DNA of 64,000 nucleotides from Glacieibacterium sp038210595 (lineage in GTDB: Bacteria; Pseudomonadota; Alphaproteobacteria; Sphingomonadales; Sphingomonadaceae): positions 43,621 through 107,620 of the forward strand of contig JBBQWN010000007.1 in assembly GCA_038210595.1 (NCBI GenBank), in the 5' to 3' direction. Positions within the stretch are counted from its first letter, which is position 1. Each line of letters opens with the position of its first letter. A program made the position numbers and the translations under genes. Shown one piece after another: positions 39,301 through 47,855 of this stretch. The notes under the pieces were generated by a model that saw only the letters and a list, made by a program, of their open reading frames with translations, made no database searches and had not been told where the DNA came from.

Positions 39301-40475
39301 GCGGCAAGCTCGGCGATCCGACGCTGCAGGGCACGATCACCAGCGACGGCGCGCGGGTCGAGAACGTCACGCTCGGCACCGTCGTCGACAAGATCAAGCT
39401 CGACAGCCGCTTCACCGCGTCACGGCTGGAATTGGTGGGCTTCTCGGGCACCGTCGGCAAGGGCAGCGTTACCGCCACGGGCAGCATCGGGCTTGCCGCC
39501 GCCGCGAGATTCCCGATCGACGTGCGACTGGAGCTGAAGGAAGCGGAGGCGCTGAAGCGCGACGACCTCGCCGCGACGCTGACGGGCAGCCTGCACCTGA
39601 CCAGTGGCAAGGACGGCGCGAAGATCGCCGGCACGCTGCACGCCGACAAGGCGAAGTTCCGCATCGGCCGGGGTGCGGTGGCCGAGGTGCCGGTGCTGAA
39701 CGTCCGCGAGATCAACGCCGAGATCGTCCGCCGCAAGATCACGCCCGCGGTCCGGCCGACCCGTTGGGATCTCGACGTGGCGGTCAGCGCCGACCGGGTC
39801 AACGTCGAGGGGCTTGGCCTGCAGTCCGACTGGCGCGGCAACCTGGCGATCGGCGGCAGCGCCACGGCGCCGTCGCTACTGGGGCGGGTCCGGTTGATCC
39901 GGGGTGATTATGACTTTGCTGGTAAAAGGTTCCAGCTGACCCGGGGCGACCTGCGCTTCACTGGTGGCTATCCCCCTGATCCGATTGTGGATATTGCTGC
40001 GGAGAACACCCAGTCGAGCTTTACCGCGACGCTGGCGATCAGCGGCACCGCGCTGAAGCCCGAGATCGCGTTCAGCTCGATCCCGGCGCTGCCGCAGGAC
40101 GAGGTGTTGAGCCGCGTGCTGTTCGGGTCGTCGATCGCCAGCCTGTCGGCCCCGGAGGCGCTGCAGCTGGCGGGCGCGCTCGCCAGCCTGCGCGGCGGCA
40201 AGGGCGGCGGGTTCAATCCGATCAACATCGTCCGCAAGGGGCTGGGCATCGACCGGCTGCGCATCCTGCCCGCCGACACGGTCACCGGGCGCAAGACCGC
40301 GGTGTCCGCCGGACGCTACATCGGCAAGCGTGTCTATCTGGAGCTCGCGTCGGACGCGCAGGGCTATACCGCGACAAATATCGAGGTGTCGCTGACCCGC
40401 TCGCTGTCGATCCTGAGCCAGGTCGCGACGCTCGGCGGCAACAGTGTGAACCTTCGGTTGAAGAAGGATTACTGA
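36345..40475 (+). CDS. tamB: TamB, inner-membrane-anchored assembly / lipid-transport protein (DUF490)
   Basis: 1376 residues. A single N-terminal membrane helix (residues 6-29, VFWFVVALAVLLAAAGIATI) anchors a long, beta-rich periplasmic body (AsmA/VPS13-like beta-taco). It ends in the conserved TamB C-terminal domain (about 1040-1376) with GTALKPEIAFSSIPALPQDE and VLFGSSIASLSAPEALQLAGAL. Current views hold that TamB-type proteins carry phospholipid to the outer membrane. Coupled to tamA by TGATG. No frameshift was seen. Confidence 0.94.
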   Translation: MRLARVFWFVVALAVLLAAAGIATIAFLSSDAGRAFAVRQLPLFAPQSGLTIRIGRVDGSLFGKATVHDLALGDPDGVFARAKVVELDWRPFDLAHNLLTIHSLSSPEVVVLRRPALRPSADKRILPDIDIAIGKLRLDRIVLEPPVIGSARVVSLAGNADIRGGQAKLMLDAGAAGGDNVRLRLDAAPDADRFDVDARVTAPAGGVIAGLLRVRQPLALTIAGDGRWTAWRGKIAARLGDAPLADLVLSNDSGHFGLSGNVAPAGLTSGLLARLSEPVTRLDATVTLNGRRARTQFTARSPALTLTGSGGIDFGEESFTDLAIAARVLRPAAINPKLAAGDLRLRARIAGSFRNPIIDYVATAPALTFGVNGFVDLRAVGIVQTGGRPLVVPLAASARQVTGFGPELDALLTNVRVTGPLTVRGDTLVSDALILRSDRITGRAAASIALGPSGAFDVRASGNVPKYLIRNFGVADVQAAIRVVPAGTGARVTGTVGVKVTRLDNPFFASLTEGLPAVAAAIDLGPAGDLVFTNTRVTSPGLGLIASGSRTKAGIVALSGTGTSRQYGPLGVRLLGPIEAPVVDVTLAQPGFGVGLRTVAAHVTPASGNWVFDAKGTTNYGPITARGLIRATIQPTVIDIGAVTLAGITGRGSIQQTAAGPLAGKLDVAGQGLDGSVALAASGAVQRADIALTALNARLPLASPVTVGRGEVRATILLPGDGPDVKGRFTATEVRRQDIVLTRTSGSIDYRRGVGSARFDAAGIAQAPFNLTGSAKLSGDRIEISGGGEFNDRHVGLARAAVVTRDGADWVLAPAVVTTPDGRAELSGRFGAHNQLHANLQNLGLSLLTLVNPALEFGGRVSGTVDGSLSARGLPSGTAALRVSGLSRAGLAAASLPIDLAINATLSETGGSARAVVVRAGVVEGRLQAQLPNIPGGNDDPVLERLLAAPLLAQARYAGPAQALWPLAGIEAIDVRGPIRIAADIGGKLGDPTLQGTITSDGARVENVTLGTVVDKIKLDSRFTASRLELVGFSGTVGKGSVTATGSIGLAAAARFPIDVRLELKEAEALKRDDLAATLTGSLHLTSGKDGAKIAGTLHADKAKFRIGRGAVAEVPVLNVREINAEIVRRKITPAVRPTRWDLDVAVSADRVNVEGLGLQSDWRGNLAIGGSATAPSLLGRVRLIRGDYDFAGKRFQLTRGDLRFTGGYPPDPIVDIAAENTQSSFTATLAISGTALKPEIAFSSIPALPQDEVLSRVLFGSSIASLSAPEALQLAGALASLRGGKGGGFNPINIVRKGLGIDRLRILPADTVTGRKTAVSAGRYIGKRVYLELASDAQGYTATNIEVSLTRSLSILSQVATLGGNSVNLRLKKDY

Positions 40476-40484
40476 ACCCGAAAC

Positions 40485-40514
40485 TTGACGGCCGCCGGCA
40501 GAATTTGCCATAAC
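40485..40514 (+). promoter_or_regulatory. Candidate promoter of the excalibur-domain gene
   Basis: TTGACG (40485-40490), an 18-bp spacer and CATAAC (40509-40514) lie just after the tamB stop. Transcription from here would begin near 40521, which supports the ATG at 40543 rather than the GTG at 40516. Confidence 0.4.
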
Positions 40515-40542
40515 GGTGAGGGTCGTGACGGGGGTCATCCAT

Positions 40543-40887
40543 ATGGGCGCGGAATTCGGTCATCGCGGTATCGAAGACGACTTCGAGCTGGAGCCGCCGC
40601 CGCGCCGTTCCCGTCCGTCGCCGCGCATCGGCACGCGCTTCGAGGCGACCGACCGGCTGCTGATCGCCGGCGTCGCGGTGGCGATGCTGGCGCTGGCCGG
40701 CGTCGGCGCGCACCTGTGGCTGCAGACACTGGGCTTCCCGTCCGACAGCCTCGCCGCACGCCACGTCATCGCCGGCGGCGGCTGCCAGGCGGCGAAGTGG
40801 GTCGACCTCGCGCCCGCGACGCGCGGCCAGGCGGGCTATTACGAGGCCTTCGATACAGACGGCGACGGCCGCAGCTGCACCGCCTAG
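40543..40887 (+). CDS. Excalibur calcium-binding domain protein, membrane-anchored
   Basis: 114 residues. A basic cytosolic stretch (PPPRRSRPSPRIGTRFEA) is followed by one membrane helix (LLIAGVAVAMLALAGVGAHLWL) and a C-terminal excalibur motif: GCQAAKWVDLAP, then FDTDGDGRSCTA. The DxDxDG calcium loop is flanked by two Cys that can pair outside the membrane. Function unknown; other members are linked to the cell surface or to nucleases. It starts 67 bp after tamB, with its own promoter-like sequence. Confidence 0.76.
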   Translation: MGAEFGHRGIEDDFELEPPPRRSRPSPRIGTRFEATDRLLIAGVAVAMLALAGVGAHLWLQTLGFPSDSLAARHVIAGGGCQAAKWVDLAPATRGQAGYYEAFDTDGDGRSCTA

Positions 40888-41921
40888 GCGCGGCCGATCA
40901 GGGCCCGCGCCATCGCGTCCGCGACCGCATCGGTCGGGCGGCCGCTGGCGTCGGCTTCGGCGAAGATGGCGGCCAGGCGTCCCTCGATCCGCGCGATATG
41001 GTCGGACACATAGGCGGCATCGCCCACCCCAAGATATTCGGCGACGACGTTGATGATGCCGCCGGCGTTGATGACATAGTCGGGCGCATAGAGGATGCCG
41101 CGCGTCGCCAGCCGGTAGCCGTCGTCCGCCGTCGCCAGCTGATTGTTCGCCGCACCCGCGACGATGGCGACGTCGAGGCCCGCGATGCTGATATCGGTCA
41201 GGACCGCGCCCAGCGCATTGGGGCTGAACACGTCGGCGGCGACGCCCATGATCGCGTCGTTGTCGACCGCGGTCGCGCCCAGTTCGGCGGCGAGCGCGTG
41301 CGTGCGGGCGGCGTCGATATCGGCGAGCGAAAGGGTCGCGCCCGCCGCGGCCAGCTTGCGCGCCAGCGCGCCGCCGACGCTGCCCAGACCCTGCACCGCG
41401 ACGTGCACGCCCTGAAAGCCGTCCTTGCCCAGCTTGTGGCGGACCGCGGCGCGCATGCCGACGAAGACGCCCTCGGCGGTCGACGGCCCGGGGTTACCGC
41501 CCGCCTTGCCGCCCGCCACCGGCAGCCCGGAGACATGGCGCGTGGTGCGCGCGATCACGGTCATGTCGGCATCGGACATGCCGACGTCCTCGGCGGTGAC
41601 GTAGCGGCCGTTCAGCCCCTCGACGGCGCGGCCGAACGCCTCCAGGAACGCGTCCGTCTTGGGCGCGCCCTTCAGGACCACCGCCTTGCCGCCGCCCATC
41701 GGCAGGCCGGCCATGGCGTTCTTGTAGCTCATGCCCCGCGACAGGCGCAGCGCGTCGGTCAGCGCCGCCGCGTCGTCGGCATAGGTCCACCAGCGGCAAC
41801 CGCCCGCGGCCGGGCCGAGGTGGGTCGAGTGCACCGCGATCACCGCCTGCAGGCCGGTCGCGGCATCGGCGACAAAGGCCACCTGCTCGTGCGCGTCGAA
41901 GTCAGGGGCGTCGAAGATCAT
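40884..41921 (-). CDS. Leucine/phenylalanine dehydrogenase family protein
   Basis: 345 residues. The glutamate-dehydrogenase-like catalytic Lys67 (GMSYKNAMAGLPMGGGK) and Lys79, the AAGGCRWW substrate loop, and the NAD-binding motif VQGLGSVGGALA match leucine dehydrogenase. It deaminates branched-chain amino acids to 2-oxo acids (or makes them in reverse). ATG 41921 begins the conserved MIFDAPDFDAHEQVAFV sequence. Two copies of a 10-bp repeat lie directly upstream and may be a regulatory site. Confidence 0.92.
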   Translation of the reverse strand: MIFDAPDFDAHEQVAFVADAATGLQAVIAVHSTHLGPAAGGCRWWTYADDAAALTDALRLSRGMSYKNAMAGLPMGGGKAVVLKGAPKTDAFLEAFGRAVEGLNGRYVTAEDVGMSDADMTVIARTTRHVSGLPVAGGKAGGNPGPSTAEGVFVGMRAAVRHKLGKDGFQGVHVAVQGLGSVGGALARKLAAAGATLSLADIDAARTHALAAELGATAVDNDAIMGVAADVFSPNALGAVLTDISIAGLDVAIVAGAANNQLATADDGYRLATRGILYAPDYVINAGGIINVVAEYLGVGDAAYVSDHIARIEGRLAAIFAEADASGRPTDAVADAMARALIGRA

Positions 41922-41932
41922 GGGTGCAGGCT

Positions 41933-41963
41933 CGCAATAATCGTTCAAGGCCGCGCAATAATC
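41933..41963. repeat. Direct repeat CGCAATAATC x2, 21 bp apart, upstream of leucine-type dehydrogenase
   Basis: CGCAATAATC occurs at 41933-41942 and again, identical, at 41954-41963, with the starts exactly 21 bp (two helical turns) apart. It begins 12 bp upstream of the dehydrogenase start codon, in a 112-bp divergent gap. This spacing suits a regulator that binds two sites on one DNA face, such as an Lrp/AsnC-type protein; the regulator is unknown. Confidence 0.45.
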
Positions 41964-42033
41964 TAACAGGGCTTCGGCGGGAAGTCGGAAATGCCGCACT
42001 GGACCCGCCGCGCCAAGCGCCTAGGTTAGTCGG

Positions 42034-42879
42034 ATGCAGCCGCTCCGCAACGCCATCGCCGGGCAGGTCCGGTCGATGATGGGCACGACAAAGGCGACCC
42101 CGCTGCCGCCGCGGCCGCCCGGCGACGACGGGCTGTTTGGTCCCGGCTCGGTCGGCTGGAAGGTGCACGGCGACTTTCCGGCGATGATGATCGGCGGCGT
42201 CGCGGCGCTGCTGATGCAGATGCTGCACCCGGCCGCGCTGGCCGGCGTGTGGGACCACAGCAATTTCCGCCGCGACATGCAGGGGCGCCTGAGGCGCACC
42301 GCGCAGTTCATCGCGGGCACGACGTTCGGTTCGACCGAGTACGCCCACGGCCTGATCGACCGGGTCCGCCGCATCCACGACCGCGTCGACGGCACGCTGC
42401 CCGACGGGACGCCCTATTACGCCAACGACCCCGCCGTGCTGACCTGGGTCCATGCGACCGGCGCTCGCTGTTTCCTCGACGCCTATATCCGCTACCGCGA
42501 GCCGTTCATGGGCCGCGCCGAACAGGACCGCTATTTCGCCGAGGCGGCTGTGGTGGCACGGGCGCTGGGGGCGGACGATGTGCCGGTCACGCGCGCCGGC
42601 ATCGATGCCTATATCGAGGCGACGCGCCCGCGGCTGGTGTCCGACGCGCGGACGCGGGAGGTGACGCGCATCCTGCTGTCCCACCCCGCCCCCAACCCGT
42701 TCGTCGCGCCGGTCAGCAAGGTGATGATGGACGCGGGGCTCGACCTGCTGCCGGGCTGGGCGGCGCGGATGCAGGGTGTCGGCGTGCCCGTGCTGCGGCG
42801 GCCGCTGGTGCGGGCCGGCAGCGGCGGGCTGGCGACGCTGCTGCGCTGGGGGCTGGCCGATCCGGCGCGGGTGCGCTGA
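42034..42879 (+). CDS. Oxygenase MpaB / latex-clearing-protein family (DUF2236)
   Basis: 281 residues. DUF2236 elements are plain: FGPGSVGWKVHGDFPAMMIGG, LLMQMLHPAALAGVWDHS (His ligand region) and LTWVHATGARCFL. Haem- or metal-dependent oxygenases such as MpaB and Lcp share this fold. The substrate is not predictable. Divergent from the leucine-type dehydrogenase; 4-bp gap to the convergent membrane-protein gene. Confidence 0.88.
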   Translation: MQPLRNAIAGQVRSMMGTTKATPLPPRPPGDDGLFGPGSVGWKVHGDFPAMMIGGVAALLMQMLHPAALAGVWDHSNFRRDMQGRLRRTAQFIAGTTFGSTEYAHGLIDRVRRIHDRVDGTLPDGTPYYANDPAVLTWVHATGARCFLDAYIRYREPFMGRAEQDRYFAEAAVVARALGADDVPVTRAGIDAYIEATRPRLVSDARTREVTRILLSHPAPNPFVAPVSKVMMDAGLDLLPGWAARMQGVGVPVLRRPLVRAGSGGLATLLRWGLADPARVR

Positions 42880-42883
42880 CGCC

Positions 42884-43666
42884 TCAGTCGAATACCGCCG
42901 CCAGCCCCTCCGGCCCGACGCCCTCGCGGACGAAGCGCAGCTCGATGTAGACGGCCGCGATCAACGTCGTGCCGACGACGACTATGACGGTGTTGACCAG
43001 CGTCGTGATGATCGCCGTGATGCCGAACTGCCGGCTGGACTCGGCAATGGCGACGGGATCGAGGCCGCCGCTGGCGAGCAGCGTGCCGCCGCTGACCAGC
43101 CCAAGCGCGAAGAACATCGCCAGGCCGAGCAGGAAGATACTCCACCGCGCCCCCTTGGTCAGCGCGCGGCTGCGCCCCAGGCTGGCGAACACGCCGGTCT
43201 GCTCCTCGACCATCACCGGCGCCGCCACCGACCACATCACCGCCAGGATGATGCCGGGAATGATGAGCAGCAACATGCCGAGCATCAGCCCGAACGTCAC
43301 CACGATCGCCAGTCCGAACAGTGGCAGGATCAGGCTGAAGCCGCGCCGCAGCGCCGGCCCGAGCGTCGGCTTGTCGCCCTTCAGATCGACGACCGTGATA
43401 TGGGTCACGGCGGCCTGCATCACGTAGTAGAGCGCCACCGCGAGCAGGCTCGACAGGATCGTCGGTGCGCCGAAGCTGGGCAGCGCACCCGGCACAGGCG
43501 GTGGCACGAACTCGGCGTTATAACCGCGGATCAGCAGCGCCGGCAGGAATTGCAGGATCAGGGCCAGCAGCGCGAACAGTGTCAGGTTGCGGCTGATCGC
43601 CCCGCCCGCCCGGCTGATCACGCGGCCAAGGTCGAACCGTTCGCCGTCTATCGCTCGCGTTGCCAT
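42884..43666 (-). CDS. Multi-pass membrane protein (glycerophosphodiesterase-membrane-domain / YciC-like)
   Basis: 260 residues from ATG 43666. It has about six membrane helices, including LTLFALLALILQFLPALLI, VVTFGLMLGMLLLIIPGIIL and VVGTTLIAAVYIELRFVREG. The segment AALRRGFSLILPLFGLA is typical of DUF975/GDPD-membrane proteins. Function unknown. It is divergent from the DUF4129-to-RDD operon, and the two may share a regulatory region (43667-43794). Confidence 0.76.
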   Translation of the reverse strand: MATRAIDGERFDLGRVISRAGGAISRNLTLFALLALILQFLPALLIRGYNAEFVPPPVPGALPSFGAPTILSSLLAVALYYVMQAAVTHITVVDLKGDKPTLGPALRRGFSLILPLFGLAIVVTFGLMLGMLLLIIPGIILAVMWSVAAPVMVEEQTGVFASLGRSRALTKGARWSIFLLGLAMFFALGLVSGGTLLASGGLDPVAIAESSRQFGITAIITTLVNTVIVVVGTTLIAAVYIELRFVREGVGPEGLAAVFD

Positions 43667-43794
43667 CGTCGCCCCCGCTGACTGTTCGTGCCAATGTCGG
43701 CCGCAAAGCCGTGGGTGTCCAGCGGCTTCGTGGCCGGGGTTGCGCCGCAGCGCCCGCAGCTTAAAGGTCGGCGGCAATTCGGCAGGGGGTCGGC

Positions 43795-44415
43795 GTGGCG
43801 GCGGAGGCGGCAGGGTTCCAGGACGCGCACCGCGCGCTGCTCGCCGATACGCGCATCCAGTTCGACCTGCCCGCCGTCACGCCACCGCCGCCGCCGCCCG
43901 ACTGGCTGACCCGGTTCTTCAAGTGGCTGGGGCATCTGTTCGAGTGGCTGGCGCACGGCGGCCCGGTGGTCCAGGTCGTCTTCTGGGTCGCGGTGGCGTG
44001 CATCGCGCTGGCGATCCTGTGGCCGCTGGGGCGCTGGCTGTGGACGCGGTTGCGCCGCCAGCCCGACGACGAGGAACCAACCGAATGGCGGCCGCAGGCG
44101 GGCGCGGCGCGGCAGCTGCTGGCGGAGGCGGATGCGCTGGCGGCGCAGGGCGACTATGCGGAGGCCGCGCATCTCGTACTGCTGCGCAGCGTCGAGCAGA
44201 TCGGCGCACGGCGGCCGACGTTCGTGCGCCCGGCACTGACCAGCCGCGACATCGCGCGCATCGACGGCCTGCCCGGCGACGTGGCGCGCGCCTTCGGGCA
44301 GATCGCCGGGGTGGTGGAGAGCGGGCTGTTCGCGGCGCGGCCGGTCGGGGCGGAAGCCTGGGCGCAGTGCCGCGCGGCGTACGAGGCAGTCGCTTTCCCG
44401 CGGGCCTGGGCATGA
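43795..44415 (+). CDS. DUF4129 domain-containing membrane protein
   Basis: 206 residues from GTG 43795. One membrane helix (VVQVVFWVAVACIALAILWPL) lies after a Pro-rich stretch (PAVTPPPPPPDW). A cytosolic C-terminal DUF4129 domain follows (AEAAHLVLLRSVEQIGARRP, then SGLFAARPVGAEAW). First gene of an overlapping six-gene operon; the 4-bp ATGA overlap with the next gene is at 44412. Its role in the complex is unknown. Confidence 0.81.
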   Translation: MAAEAAGFQDAHRALLADTRIQFDLPAVTPPPPPPDWLTRFFKWLGHLFEWLAHGGPVVQVVFWVAVACIALAILWPLGRWLWTRLRRQPDDEEPTEWRPQAGAARQLLAEADALAAQGDYAEAAHLVLLRSVEQIGARRPTFVRPALTSRDIARIDGLPGDVARAFGQIAGVVESGLFAARPVGAEAWAQCRAAYEAVAFPRAWA

Positions 44416-45632
44416 CCGACGCCCCGACCTTCGGCGCGCGCATGGTCGGGCTGCTGCTGGCGGCGGGCATCGCGCTCGCCGGGCTGTTCGCGGTGCTGAC
44501 CGCCTATGCGCCGGACCTCGGCAATGGCCAGGACGGCGGCGCGCACGCGCTGTCCAACGCCGCGATTGGGTTCAGCGGCATCGTCCGACTGGCGCAGGCG
44601 ACGGGCACGGCGACGAGCCTGTCGCGCGACGCGCGCAACCTGCCGGCGCGCGGCCTGCTCGTGCTGACCCCCGGCCCGACGACCCCGCCCGCCGACGTCG
44701 CCGCGCTAATCACCGCCCGCAACGCGCAGCCGGGCGCGACCCCGATTCTGCTGGTGCTGCCCAAGTGGAAGACCAGTCCGAAGTTCGGCGGGCGGGGCTG
44801 GGTCGAGCAGTCCGGCGTGCTCCCGGAACCGGACCTTGCTGACGCGACGCGGACCGTGGCGCCCTATTTCGTCGTCGACATCAAGCCGCTGCCGCCCTGC
44901 TGCCTGACGGCGGACAAAGACGACGGCATCGCTTTTCCGGTGCCCGACCATTTGCGCGGGCTGGAGGTGCCGACGGGAGCTAAAACGAAGCTTCAGACGG
45001 TCCTCTGGGACAATCGCGACAACGCCGTTATCGCATGGCTGCCGGACAAGGACGTCTACATCCTCGCCGAGCCGGACCTGCTGAACAACCATGCGCTGAG
45101 GGATCCCGCCACCGCCCGCGCCGCGCTGGCGTTGCTGGCGAAGCTGGCGGATGGCGGCCCCATCGCCTTCGACCTGACGCTCAACGGCTTCGGGCGCAGC
45201 CGCAACATCGCGCGCCTGGCGTTCGAGCCGCCGTTCCTGGCGCTGACCCTGGTGCTGTGCGCCGCCGCCGCGCTGGCCGGGCTGCAGGCGGCGATCCGCT
45301 TCGGCAGCCCTCGCGCGACACCGCGCGCGCTGGCGTTCGGCAAGCGCGCGCTGGTCGACAATGCCGCCGAGCTGATCCGCAGCGCCCGGCGCGAACCGGC
45401 AATGGCGGCCCGCTATGCCCGGCTGATGCTCGACGATGCGGCCGCGGTGCGCGGCGCGCCGCCCGGCCTGTCGCCGTCGGCGCTGGGCAAATGGCTCGAC
45501 CGCCGCGCCACCGCCAGCCCGGCCTTCGACACGCTCGACACCGCCGCCAACGATGCCCGGACCCGCGACGACGGCCTTGCCGCCGCCCGCGCGCTATATG
45601 CCTGGAAAGAGGACGTGGCGCATGACCGTTGA
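44412..45632 (+). CDS. DUF4350 domain-containing membrane protein
   Basis: 406 residues. An N-terminal membrane helix (MVGLLLAAGIALAGLFAVLTA) precedes the extracytoplasmic DUF4350 region (ALSNAAIGFSGIVRLAQATG, then RGLLVLTPGPTTPPADVAALI), which resembles a solute- or glutamine-amidotransferase-like fold. A second helix (FLALTLVLCAAAALAGLQAA) and a cytosolic tail follow. A CC pair is at PLPPCCLTAD. It overlaps the MoxR gene by 11 bp. Confidence 0.86.
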   Translation: MTDAPTFGARMVGLLLAAGIALAGLFAVLTAYAPDLGNGQDGGAHALSNAAIGFSGIVRLAQATGTATSLSRDARNLPARGLLVLTPGPTTPPADVAALITARNAQPGATPILLVLPKWKTSPKFGGRGWVEQSGVLPEPDLADATRTVAPYFVVDIKPLPPCCLTADKDDGIAFPVPDHLRGLEVPTGAKTKLQTVLWDNRDNAVIAWLPDKDVYILAEPDLLNNHALRDPATARAALALLAKLADGGPIAFDLTLNGFGRSRNIARLAFEPPFLALTLVLCAAAALAGLQAAIRFGSPRATPRALAFGKRALVDNAAELIRSARREPAMAARYARLMLDDAAAVRGAPPGLSPSALGKWLDRRATASPAFDTLDTAANDARTRDDGLAAARALYAWKEDVAHDR

Positions 45633-46578
45633 CGAAGTGAAGGCACTGGGCGAGCGGATCGCGGCCGAGGTCGGCAAGGCGGTGGTCGGTCAGGACGAGG
45701 CGGTCCGCCTGCTGCTCGTCGCATTGTTCGCCCGCGGCCATGTGCTGCTGGAGGGGCCGCCGGGCGTCGCCAAGACCTTTCTGGCGCAATGCTTCGCGCG
45801 GGCGACGGGCCTCGACTATGGCCGCATCCAGTTCACGCCGGACCTGATGCCGGGCGACATCCTCGGCTCCAACCTGTTCAACTTCCAGACCAGCAGCTTC
45901 ACCCTGACCCAGGGGCCAATCTTCTCCGAGCTGTTGCTGGCGGACGAAATCAACCGCACGCCGCCCAAGACGCAGGCCGCGCTGCTGGAGGCGATGCAGG
46001 AGCGGTCGGTCACGATCGACGGCGTAACGCACCCGCTCAGCGCGCGCTTCACCGTCGTCGCGACACAGAACCCGCTGGAGCATCAGGGCGTCTATCCGCT
46101 GCCGGAGGCGCAGCTCGACCGCTTCCTGTTCAAGCACGTCCTCGGCTATCCGAGCGCGGAGGAGGAGCGCCGCATCGTCGCGTCGCACGGCGGCCGGTTC
46201 GGGGCGGCCACCCCCGATGCCTGGGGGATCGGCGCGCAGACCGACGCCGTCAGCCTCGCCGCTGCCGCCGACGCAGTGGCTTCGGTCAAGCTCGTCGACC
46301 CGGTGATCGACTATGTCGTGGCGCTGGTCCGCGCGACCCGGGCGGCGGCCGACCTGTCGTCGGGCGCCTCGCCGCGCGCCGCCGCGATGCTGGCGAGTGC
46401 GGCGCGGGCGGAGGCGGCGCTGTCGGGCCGCGACTATGTCATCCCCGACGACGTCAAGGCGCTCGCCCCCTCGGTGCTGCGCCACCGCGTCGTGCTGTCG
46501 CCCGCGGCCGAGATCGACGGCCGCGCGGTCGATACGGTCGTCGCCAGCCTGATCGAGCAGGTCGAGGCACCGCGTTGA
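45622..46578 (+). CDS. MoxR-family AAA+ ATPase
   Basis: 318 residues. Walker A GPPGVAKT (45-52), Walker B LLLADEINRT, sensor 1 TQNPLEHQGVYPLPEAQLDRF, and the C-terminal lid (GASPRAAAMLASAARAEA) are all present. MoxR ATPases act as chaperones with VWA/DUF58 partners, which matches the next gene. An ATP-driven assembly or activation role for a metal enzyme or envelope complex is inferred. Confidence 0.95.
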   Translation: MTVDEVKALGERIAAEVGKAVVGQDEAVRLLLVALFARGHVLLEGPPGVAKTFLAQCFARATGLDYGRIQFTPDLMPGDILGSNLFNFQTSSFTLTQGPIFSELLLADEINRTPPKTQAALLEAMQERSVTIDGVTHPLSARFTVVATQNPLEHQGVYPLPEAQLDRFLFKHVLGYPSAEEERRIVASHGGRFGAATPDAWGIGAQTDAVSLAAAADAVASVKLVDPVIDYVVALVRATRAAADLSSGASPRAAAMLASAARAEAALSGRDYVIPDDVKALAPSVLRHRVVLSPAAEIDGRAVDTVVASLIEQVEAPR

Positions 46579-47855
46579 TCTACCCGACGGACCGGCTGAT
46601 CTGGCTGACCGCCGCCGGTGCGCCGGTGGCGCTGCTGCTCGGCGTCGCTTTCCCGACGCTGTGGCTGCTGCCGGTCGGCTGGCTGGCGTTGATGCTGGGG
46701 CTGGCGGCCTATGACCTCAGCGTCGCGCCGCGGGGACTGACGGCCGACGTCGCGCTGCCCCGCTCGGTCAATGTCGGCGAGGGGTTCGACGCGCGGGTCA
46801 CGGTCGGTGGTGGCCGCCGTGTCGAGGCGGCGCTGGCGGGCGATCCGCTGCTCGCCCCGGCCGACGGCGGGCGCACCAGGGTCGCGGGCGCGGCGTCGAT
46901 CCCGGTCGCCACGCTGCGTCGCGGCCAGGCCCGCATCGCCCACCTCGACCTGCGCTGGCAGGGGCCGCTCGGCCTCGCATGGCGGCAGCGCACGCAGCCG
47001 CTCGACCACCCCATCGCCGTCACGCCGGACATCCGCCCGGTGCGCAGCGACGGCGTCGCGATCCTGACGCGAGAGGCGCGCACCGGGCTGATGGCGCAGC
47101 TGGAGGCGGGGCAAGGCGGCGAGTTCGAGGCGCTGGCCGAGTTCGATGCCGGCATGGACCGCCGCCGCATCGACTGGAAACAGTCCGCCCGCCATTCGAA
47201 GCTGCTTGCCAAGGAATACCGGGCGGAGCGCGACAACAACATCGTCCTCGCCTTCGATTGCGGGCGGACGATGTGCGAGCCGATCGCCGGCCTGCCGCGG
47301 CTCGACCGCGCTATCTCGGCAGGCCTGCTGACCGCCTATGTCAGCCTGAAGATGGGCGACCGCGTCAGCCTGTTCGGCTTCGATGCCCGGCCCCGCGTCG
47401 CAGACCCGGCGCGGTCGGGCGTCGGCGCGTTTGCGGCGCTGCAGCGGGCGGCGGCCAGCCTCGACTACAGCCCGCACGAGACCAATTACACGCTGGCGCT
47501 GAGCACGCTGGCGCAGAAGCTCGACCGGCGCTCGCTGGTCATGCTGTTCACCGATTTCGTCGATACGACCTCGGCCGAACTGATGCTGCGTTCGGTCGGG
47601 CGGCTGCTCGAACGCCACGTCCTGCTGTGCGTCGTGCTGCGCGACGACGAGCTGGAGGGGCTGGCGGCCGCGACCCCCGAAACGCCCGAGGACGTGTCGC
47701 GCGCGGTGATCGCGGCCGGCCTGCTGCGCGAGCGCGCCATCGTCCTGACCCGCCTGCGCCGCATGGGCGTCGAGGTGCTGGAGGCGCCGTGGCAGCAGGC
47801 CGGGCCGCAGCTGGCGCGCCGCTATCTCGACGCCAAGCGGCGGCACCTGCTGTGA
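46575..47855 (+). CDS. DUF58 domain-containing (VWA-like) protein
   Basis: 426 residues from a TTG start (TTGA overlap with moxR stop at 46575-46578). Two N-terminal membrane helices, then the DUF58 signature DRRRIDWKQSARHSKLLAKEY followed by a VWA-like domain. The metal-site line reads FDCGRTM where DxSxS would be usual, so the MIDAS is degenerate, as in most DUF58 proteins. A substrate-binding partner of MoxR is the expected role. Confidence 0.93.
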   Translation: MIYPTDRLIWLTAAGAPVALLLGVAFPTLWLLPVGWLALMLGLAAYDLSVAPRGLTADVALPRSVNVGEGFDARVTVGGGRRVEAALAGDPLLAPADGGRTRVAGAASIPVATLRRGQARIAHLDLRWQGPLGLAWRQRTQPLDHPIAVTPDIRPVRSDGVAILTREARTGLMAQLEAGQGGEFEALAEFDAGMDRRRIDWKQSARHSKLLAKEYRAERDNNIVLAFDCGRTMCEPIAGLPRLDRAISAGLLTAYVSLKMGDRVSLFGFDARPRVADPARSGVGAFAALQRAAASLDYSPHETNYTLALSTLAQKLDRRSLVMLFTDFVDTTSAELMLRSVGRLLERHVLLCVVLRDDELEGLAAATPETPEDVSRAVIAAGLLRERAIVLTRLRRMGVEVLEAPWQQAGPQLARRYLDAKRRHLL

